Source of the DNA: Locusta migratoria
Lineage: Eukaryota; Arthropoda; Insecta; Orthoptera; Acrididae
Length of the DNA: 64,000 bases
Direction of reading: 5' to 3'
NCBI GenBank assembly: GCA_026315105.1
Contig: CM048750.1
Location: 398,783,002-398,847,001, forward strand
This document shows positions 56,936 to 64,000 of the stretch, piece after piece (position 1 is the stretch's first letter; each line of letters opens with the position of its first letter). A program made the translations under genes and the position numbers. The notes beneath the pieces are model-generated. The model was not told the DNA's origin, did not search any database, and was given only the letters and a program-made list of their open reading frames with translations.

Positions 56936-58664
56936 CAGGGTGTTTCACTAAGTGTGTTTGCCTCTGTAACTTATAAAATAATAGGTGACGGGAAATTTTA
57001 ATGCGGTAAGTCTACACAAGAAATGTTACACTTTCTGCGGAGCTATAAACATAGTTTATTGTATCATTTTCCAAAGAGTTACAGCACAAAGATATAATTT
57101 TTAATGGAACAATAGTTTTTTTCTATTGTGTATTGGAATCGTTGAAACCAGCTGCGTCCAAATCAATTCAAACTACATTCCTATCACTGTTAGTCTGGGA
57201 GCTACAACCCTTCAAAATTTCAGGGGCAGATACCACAAACGCTGCGCATAATACAATGCGCCTTCTAAATGTGGTGCGGCCGAGCTGTAACGTCGCCGGT
57301 ATCACGGAGCGAGAAGCTTCCTCGATGCGCTGTTAGACTGCCGACTGTCGCCGCACACGGCCGTATACCTGACACAAGCATCCGGGGCTCAATATACCAC
57401 AGTTACTGACATCGGATGACGATGGCATACACGAACAACGAGTACGTTGACATGTTGCTGATGCTCGGCGAGTACCGACATGATGCCACTGAAGCAGCCA
57501 CGGCATATGCCGTGAGATATCCTAGGCGAAGAGCCCCGGGAGCCATTACGTTCTTACGTGCCGAACAACGACTTCGGGAAACAGGCAGCTTGGTAATGCG
57601 CCACAATAACAGACGAAGACTGCAAGAAGTGAGGAGACGGAGGTGTTTGTTATAGCTGCACTACACCACGATCCTCATGTCAGCTTACGAGCCATTGCTG
57701 CAGTCGCTGGTGTCAGTCTCACATCTGTGTGGCGTATAGTACACGGCCACAGGTTTCACCCGTACCGCCTGTCACTGACCCAGGGGCTGCGTGGGAACGA
57801 TTTCCGTGCAAGAGTGACATTCTGTGAGTGGGCCATGCGTAATTTGACGTTGGAGTCTTTACAAAGTGTTATGTTCTCTGATGAGTTCACGTTCACAAAT
57901 TATGGTGCAGTGAATCTCCATAACATGCACTACTAGGCCGCAGACAATCCGCGGTGGGTACGACCTGTCGACTGTCAACGTATGTGCTCTATTAACGTGT
58001 GGTGTGGAATCCTTGGGGATGAAATCATCGGTCCACACTACTTCCCAGGTACACTGACAGGTGAGTTATATCGCGCTTTTATAGCCGACAGTTTGGGTGG
58101 TCTCCTTGAACATGTGTGTCTACACACGAGAGTCCATATGTGGATGTAGCACGATGGTCACCCAGCCCATTCAGCGCCTGCTGTTGTGGAAGAACTAAAC
58201 AACAGGTTTGCAGGAAGACGATTGGGGTGCCATGGTCCTCATTCATGGCCCACAAGGTCGCCCGATTTAACACCAGTAGATTTCTTTTTGTGGAGATATC
58301 TAAAGTATCGTGTTTATGTCACTGAGCCCACATCCCCAGATGATCTAAAATGGCGCATCGAGGACGCATGTCGCTCTGTCACACCGGCGATGTTACATCT
58401 CGTCCACAGATCCTTTCGATGGCGCATTGCATTATGCATTGAGGAACATGGACACACATTTGAACATCTCATGTAAATCAACTTCCCTCCGCCATAACAT
58501 CCATCACCCACCATACAGCCATGTATTATGTACAGCGTGTAGTATCTGCCCCTGAAACTTTGAAGGATTGTAGCTCCCAAACTAACAGTGATAGGAAATT
58601 AAAATTTCCCGTCACCTATTATTTTATAAGTTACAGAGGCAAACACACTTAGTGAAACATCCTG
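56936..58664 (+). mobile_element. IS630/mariner-superfamily transposon with uneven inverted ends
   Basis: CAGGGTGTTTCACTAAGTGT at 56936 and, complement, CAGGATGTTTCACTAAGTGT at 58664, with TA on each side. The inverted match runs about 65 bases, is broken by about 170 extra bases on the left (57001-57170), then resumes with TATCACTGTTAGTCTGGGAG and TTCAGGGGCAGATAC on both sides. Total length 1729 bases. Confidence 0.9.
57416..58476 (+). pseudogene. Transposase pseudogene of the 56936 element
   Basis: The N-terminus reads YTNNEYVDMLLMLGEYRHDA and RRAPGAITFLRAEQRLRETG (DNA-binding). It then shifts frame near 57640 to HDPHVSLRAIAAVAGVSLTS, VWRIVHGHRFHPYRL and VMFSDEFTFTNYGAVNLHNM (first Asp in SDE). 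A TAG at 57936 interrupts it. Later it has WMQHDGHPAHSAPAV (second Asp) and WPTRSPDLTPVDFFLWRYLK (third block), and ends HGHTFEHLM at 58476. At least one shift and one stop make it inactive; all catalytic blocks are still readable. Confidence 0.9.
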
Positions 58665-60039
58665 TATATCAGATATAGTATAGTTCTGTGGACAAATATG
58701 GACCTTCCAAATGACTGAAATGTGATTTATTAACGCAAAATCTCATTCCATAAGTATTACTTACGTATCAGGATAGTACTCAAATGCTTTGCAAGAACTG
58801 AAATTGTCAGCTGTAGAACTTCATAGGAAATACAGGACAAGATTTTCCCAATAATGATAGAACCAGTCAGTTCAATACTGAGAAGACGATTTTTATGCTC
58901 AATACAAATGACAATTTCTTCAATAGGTCTTTGAAATTTCAAGGGAACCTATATCTCGTAAATGTGAAAATAGAAGTCACTGAGGAAAAAATGCTGAAAC
59001 AAATAGCAAATATTAATTTATTACCTTTTTTTTTAATCAAATACCACTTTCAACTCAGAATTCAATAAATATACGCTCGACACCATAAAAGTTATTGGCT
59101 CCGCAATATGGCGACAATGGCTTCACTTCTACGGCGTTACCGGTATCTCCCTATTTTCTAACCTCCTTGACTGGGACACAAACGTTGTCGTATACCACTG
59201 TACCCAGGTCGCATTTAAGTTCCGCGCCACCATGTTAACCAGTTCTAATATCGAGTCCAGACTAATCACCCGTCATCGTAGGCTTCCTGCGTCATTCGGT
59301 GTGACTGTAAAGGTTTTATTTGTTATTCTGCAAAATTTAACGCACCTCTCAACCTGACCCTCTCAGATTTCTTTCAAATTTGTTGCATTCAATGACCCAG
59401 ATTAGAGATGGAAAAATTCCAGTTTTCAGGGTTGCATTACAACTGCGAAGAAAGTTGGATGTCTGGAAAGTTTTGAATTTGTGCGAAATTTACATGCGTC
59501 TGTCTCAACATAAAAGATGTAATATTGGTTCTAATTAAGTTACAGCAATGAGAATGGTACCATTAGAAAGCTAATGAATAGACCTTTACACCGATATGCC
59601 ACATGGCATGTTTCTGAATATTTTTATTTTAAAGGTCAGACCTTCAATATCTCACGACATCCCATCTTCAAATTTTCTGGAAAAATATATTTTATTGTTC
59701 CATTATGTTACTATAAATATAGTAAATATCAAGATGGCACACCACAGGCATCATTCACAAAAAATTATTTTGTCAACTTAAGTACACCATCAACATGCTG
59801 TAAGCAGCTATTATCCTAGATCATTTTCTCTAGAAAACCAGCCAATAGCAGTTACTTTTATTCTGACCAATTCTGTAATATTTATAGCTGTGAACAGCTA
59901 ATCAAAGAGACTTTTATTTCAACCAATCAACGTCATCCCGTTTTAGTGAGCAGCCAATCAGACAGACTTGTTTAATCCCCATTAGACTGTCTTATGGCTG
60001 TGGGTTGTTTAATCAAAATGCTGTGTACATGTGTTGAAA

Positions 60040-60580
60040 AGAAACATTTAGTAATAGTTTGTAAAAACTGGATTTCTAGTCAGAATTGTATTGTTGCAAT
60101 CCATTTAGGGAAGTAAATCATGCAAGAGTGCAGAAGAATTTAAGGAATGTTCAGGAGTGGATGATAAACAAATGTCCTAATTTTTTAGGTGGAAAAATTT
60201 GCAGTAAATGTAGAAAGAAAATATCAGAAATCCCAACAAGCACTACAGATGTTGCCTCAGTTGAGCCAGGTACTTCCAGAGAAGATGTAAATGAAGATTG
60301 AAGTACAAAATACAAATTCTAAATGCACTTCTAAAGAGTTTGTGTATAAGGAAAACTATGAAAGAATTTTCTGCTTCAGATTACATGGTACGGAAAGCAA
60401 AAGAGTTTTGTGTCTCTGAAAGAAAACGGAATTACAGTACACAAGCAGAAGCAGCTAGTGTTGCACAAACTTAAGGAAGTGTATTCTTATTTCAAAGGTA
60501 AATACCCAGATATAAATACTGGATTTTTGTGAGTTGCGACCAAAGCAGTGTGTTCTTGCCAAAGGCAGTGGGACCCACAC

Positions 60581-60618
<38 letters not shown>

Positions 60619-60960
60619 TCACACCAGAATTTCAAGTTGATGATTGAAGGATGTAAACTGAATGCACTAACGAAGTGTGAAGAACACACATTACCATCAT
60701 ACAAGTATTTGTGTAGTATTTGTTACATGCAATCCTGCACTACCGGCATGTTTCTTAGGTTCATGTTCCTATTGTCCAAATGTGACATGACTAACTGATT
60801 ATCTGTATGATCTGTTTAGTAAGAACTGCATTGACGAAATTACATATAAGTGTTGGTTAACTACGGGCATGGTAATTCTAGAGGCAATAACAAAGGCAAC
60901 AAATGATTTAATCGAGGCTACAACAGCTCCTGACACACTCATTTATCTCCCAGCAGCAGG
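60040..60960 (+). pseudogene. N-terminal remnants of the long-TIR element's protein
   Basis: An open piece 60086-60301 reads CCNPF, HARVQKNLRNVQEWMINKCP and KICSKCRKKIS: a cysteine pair CSKC and a Lys-rich tail, then PGTSREDVNED. In other frames 60370-60860 gives blocks resembling KRILLQLKEVYSYFKGKYPD, CDQSSVFLPKAVGPTQFVC, and NFKLMIEGCKLNAL, then SKNCIDEITYKCWL. These occur in order in a protein family of unknown function that I recall from several invertebrate genomes. A GT microsatellite (60583-60617) has expanded inside it. Heavily broken. Confidence 0.5.
60583..60617 (+). repeat. (TG)n microsatellite inside the long-TIR element
   Basis: A run of TG dinucleotides follows CACACAGTTTG. It probably expanded from a TGTGTGTGT seed in the decayed coding sequence, where conserved relatives have Val-Cys codons. 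Confidence 0.95.
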
Positions 60961-61404
60961 CACATTTCAGTAAAATCACTAAAGAAAGTCTCAAAGTAAA
61001 TGAGTATCTTGTTCTTCATGTTATACAGGCTAAACAGAATCCCTCGCAGCAAGAAAAACTATCGAAAAGAAATGAACACAATCATACAAATAGCAAGGAA
61101 CAATGGTTACGACACACAAGTAATACAATCACTCAATCAGAAAATTAAAAGACAAATACGGAAAAAAACACAACATTTCAAACAAAATCAACAAACAGCA
61201 AAATACACAGCACCCAAACACAAACACAAACAACAAACACACACAATGACAACACCACACAGAAACAAACCAAATGGTACACCATGACATACACTCACAA
61301 ATTAACAGAGTCACAAACATACTGAAGAAACAAGAAGTCCACATAGCATATGAAACTGCCCAGTCACTACAAACAAATCTACAACCAAAGATCAAGAAAG
61401 ATAT

Positions 61405-61750
61405 ATTCTAAGAATCAGGTATATACAAACTTCAATGCCAAAGTTGTGATGTAGAGTACATAGGAATGACAAACAGAGATTTCAAAACACAATACAAAGA
61501 ACATATCAGATGTTGGAAATATGAAACAAACCACTCCACATTTGCTGAACACTTAAAACAACACCGCCATCACCCAACAAAAATAGACCAAGACATGAAT
61601 ATTACCAGGACCAACAACAGCAACAAGCAATTCATGCAAACACAAGAAAACTACCATATCCAGAAAGCCATAATCGAGAACAAACAATTAATAAATGAAC
61701 TGACAAACATCAATGAAAACTCACTGCTAAATCTAGTCAAAGATATGTGA
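61405..61750 (+). pseudogene. Penelope-like GIY-YIG nuclease
   Basis: YKLQCQSCDVEYIGMTNRDF (in part before the first ATG at 61466) gives the GIY-YIG signature with a C-x2-C pair. KTQYKEHIRCWKYETNHSTF, AEHLKQHRHHPTKID follow, and the frame ends LLNLVKDM at 61750. The nuclease itself is open, but a frame change near 61400 separates it from the linker and no reverse transcriptase precedes it. Confidence 0.8.
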
Positions 61751-61989
61751 CAGTAATTAAAGAAAAAACTTGACACACACATAAATATAATAAAATAGAA
61801 TAAAATAAGGGGGAAAACTACTCGCTCTTTATCTATCTCTTTGCCTGTCTGTCTCTTTATCTTTCTGTCTCTCCCCCTCTATTTTTCTCTCTTTCTATCT
61901 CTGTCTCTCCCTCCCTTCACAAGCAGGGCTCATTAAATAAATAAATCAACACATCAGTATCTGGTGCAGTTCTCTATACAATTACATCG

Positions 61990-61990
61990 G

Positions 61991-62023
<33 letters not shown>
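61990..62023 (+). repeat. (CA)n microsatellite
   Basis: CA dinucleotides from about 61990 to 62023 in the 3' region of the Penelope-like element. Confidence 0.95.
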
Positions 62024-62026
<3 letters not shown>

Positions 62027-62361
62027 ACAAAGCAAAGATAGGACAAACAGACATTCAACAGTTGGCAACACCAACCAAAACAAAAACACAACACAAACAA
62101 AATGGCATGTGCCTAGTGGTGATAGCTGTGATGTGTTGAAAAAGCAAAAACGCAAAAGTAACGTAATTGAAGTGAAACAACTGGAAGTCACCAATCAGCA
62201 CCAAATGTAAAGCAGGATCCATGAAATATTGTCAGTAATAACATCCAAATATCAGTAATTATACTTAAATAACGCACCAGAACTGTTTATAGCCTAAAAA
62301 TACTAAGAAACGTAAATACAAAATATAGTAAAACATTATCATGTAGATATTACACGCCACT

Positions 62362-62388
62362 GTTGATGCCTTCTAAATAAAGGCGAAA
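62362..62388 (+). ncRNA. Hammerhead-like core, Penelope 3' end
   Basis: GTTGATG followed by a 5-base stem GCCTT/AAGGC (62368-62372 with 62380-62384) and GAAA at 62385-62388. The first box departs from CTGATGA at its ends. Position near the 3' end of a Penelope-like element agrees with the cores at 8149 and 18246. Confidence 0.4.
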
Positions 62389-62464
62389 TGCATGTGGTAA
62401 TAAAATCTATTTTTAATCAGTTGCATAAACGGATAACCTAAGTATCTCCACTATAAAAAAATAA

Positions 62465-62672
62465 AAATATGAAGTAAAGGTCAACTTCTTGCAGCCACAT
62501 GGACCATCTCCATCATTTGTGTTTCCTGCCAAACCAGACACTTGTTTCATTAGAAAATGTGACATTGTCACAAGAGTCGATCCAGTGACACCAAATGGAA
62601 GGACATACAGTCTCCCTGCATCAGATCTGGCGAACATTAGGAATTTAGTTGCAGAATTGCGTGGAGAGATCT
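62465..62672 (+). pseudogene. C-terminal remnant of the long-TIR element's protein
   Basis: The frame reads FLQPHGPSPSFVFPAKPDTC then IVTRVDPVTPNGRTYSLPAS, ending LRGEI and TGA. The pattern HPHGP..F.FP...D.C....I.......P....GR.Y matches the C-terminus I recall for the same unclassified invertebrate protein family. It lies between the Penelope insertion and the right inverted arm, so the gene once spanned the whole interior. Confidence 0.5.
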
Positions 62673-64000
62673 GATCACTTTTCATTAAAATTGTAATGTA
62701 AATGGTTCATAATAGCTTTATAATAATGCATATCATATTTTTGTAGAATATAACTTATGGATTGTATGTTATCATAATTGTGTTTCACATATGTGAGTTA
62801 CCTTCTTCCTTTCGGTAGTGTATTAATGCTGACAAAATAATATTTTGTGAATGATGCCTTGGTGTGCCATCCTGATATTTAACATATTGATAGTAACATA
62901 ATGGAACAATAAAATATTTTTTTCTAGAAAATTTGAAGATGGAATGTTTTGAGATATTCAAGGTCAAAAGTCAAGGTCAATGAACTTTAGAATAAAAATA
63001 TTCAGAAACCTGTCATGTGGCAGATAAGTGTAAAGGTCTATTTTTTAGCTTTCCAATGGTACCATTTTCATTGCTGTAACTTAATTAGAACCAGAATTAC
63101 AGTCTTTTATGTCGAGACATAGGTATGTAAATTTCGCAGTTTCCAAACTTTCCACACCTCTAACTTTCTTCGCAGTTTTAATACAGCCCTGCAAATTGGA
63201 ATTCTTCCATCTCTTTTCTGGGTCATTGAATGCACCAAATTTGAAAGGAAACTGCAATGGTCAGGTTGAAAATGTTACTTTACTGCCTTGAATTGACCCT
63301 TTCAGTTAGACTGGACACAGTGACTTTTTTCTGTTGTGAAAGAAATATGTAAAAATTAGACTGAGCATGACTGTTTATTTAAGTAAAGAAAAATAGCGAT
63401 TGTGCTTCATAAATCAATAACTGATAAAGCTGCTTGTCAGCTGTCATATTGAGTGGGCCAGGAAATCTGCTTCAGGCTATAACGTGTAAACACGACAGCG
63501 AAAAACGGTTTACGAAAGCTGTGTTGCATGTAAACGCATTGATTGTGACACTGACGAGGACTGCCCTGCGTCGAACGACGAAGCTATAGCAAAAAACGGT
63601 AAATTTTATCTCTTCACACACACAGACTACAATGCATGGGCGGAGATAGATAACGCGGAACTTCAATCAGGTGAAACTTCAGACATTTGTATTTGTAGCC
63701 TTGTAGCCACTCAGTGCGTAAATGCAGAACAAAAGAAGAAGTTCCATGGATATGGCAGAGGGGGGAGGGATTGAACCTTCCCCCCTCAGTTATCAACGTA
63801 TCTGATTTTGATATAGAATAAACACCTCTCCTCCGTTCTGTCTTTATTTGTGGGCTGAAATGACTGTAATTAATATTCTTTGAACAGAGATAGGGTTAGA
63901 GTAGAGTAATCTATAAGTAACGCAAGCAACTCACCATGTGTTGATCAAAAGTTTCGCGGATTCGCTACTCAGTTTACGCCCGCGAAATACAACTGCTAAA

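Larger units (their letters stand above)
60990..62405 (+). mobile_element. Penelope-like element inserted in the long-TIR element
   Basis: The linker region (61000-61290) is Lys/Gln/Thr-rich, with LYRLNRIPRSKKNYRKEMNT and NGYDTQVIQSLNQKIKRQIR, as in Penelope proteins between reverse transcriptase and nuclease. The GIY-YIG nuclease follows (61410-61750). A 3' region has a CA microsatellite (61990-62023), a TC-rich patch (61830-61920) and a hammerhead-like core at 62368-62388. The reverse transcriptase is missing, so it is 5'-truncated. Confidence 0.75.
59325..63285. mobile_element. Transposon-like element with inverted arms of about 460 bases
   Basis: The left arm (about 59325-59782) and right arm (about 62823-63285) are inverted copies. 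Shared blocks include CATTCAATGACCCAGA, AATTAAGTTACAGCAATGA, GACCTTTACAC, and ATAATGGAACAATAAAATAT with its complement. Between them lie remnants of a protein of unclassified type and a Penelope-like element (about 60990-62405). Long inverted arms plus a coding interior indicate an autonomous-type DNA transposon. I cannot name the superfamily, and the target duplication was not found. Confidence 0.75.
47888..64000 (+). other. nompC intron (phase 0), at least 16.1 kb, runs off the window
   Basis: Donor GTGAGT at 47888; the acceptor is not reached. No gene or element is recognised in 49257-49905, 50480-50790, 50866-51012, 56040-56935, 58665-59324 or 63290-64000. The linker and transmembrane exons of nompC are absent from all three forward frames here. 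Near 63750-63785 there is a B-box-like GGTTCAATCC on the minus strand, too weak to call. Confidence 0.85.

Overview
This window is animal genomic DNA from one large gene. Five short, extremely GC-rich exons on the + strand (1-143, 2732-2876, 7500-7699, 21520-21717, 47681-47887) splice in frame into about 297 residues. They encode the last eight ankyrin repeats of NompC (TRPN1), the insect mechanotransduction channel. The pre-S1 linker and transmembrane exons are not in the window, so the last intron runs beyond position 64000. The introns are about 2.6, 4.6, 13.8, 26.0 and more than 16.1 kb. They are AT-rich and packed with transposable elements. The very large introns, and tRNA-headed SINEs, Tc1 elements and LINE tails that I recognise from memory, suggest an orthopteran, most likely a locust-type grasshopper. 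That assignment is inference, not a search result.

Layout. 0-5 kb: exons 1 and 2, remnants of LINE reverse transcriptase, a pyrimidine-rich tract, a SINE and a (TC)n(TG)n microsatellite. 5-7.45 kb: a Tc1 element carrying a SINE and a Helitron inside it, ending about 50 bases before exon 3. 8-13.3 kb: a foldback element, an IS630-type element, Penelope and SINE pieces, Helitron-like remnants and a MITE. 13.7-15.7 kb: a hAT element. 17-19.5 kb: Penelope-like elements (PLEs), one with an inverted 5' end. 21.5-23.3 kb: exon 4, followed at once by a PLE split by a MITE. 24-26.3 kb: a Helitron and a short TIR element. 29.2-33.3 kb: a decayed element with a family B DNA polymerase. 37-39.2 kb: two Tc1 families. 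41-46.9 kb: RTE and CR1/Jockey LINEs, Tc1 and a mariner deletion derivative. 47.4-51 kb: a SINE, exon 5, an IS630-type element and tRNA-like sequences. 51-56 kb: a LINE split by a nearly complete RTE. 57-58.7 kb: an IS630-type element. 59.3-63.3 kb: an element with inverted arms of about 460 bp, split by a PLE.

Only the nompC exons look like functional coding sequence. Every transposon gene seen carries stops, frameshifts, truncations or deletions. Several insertions can be dated relative to one another from target-site duplications. The less ordinary items are the polymerase-bearing element, the long-TIR element with an unclassified protein, recurrent hammerhead-ribozyme-like cores, and transposon ends within tens of bases of three exons.
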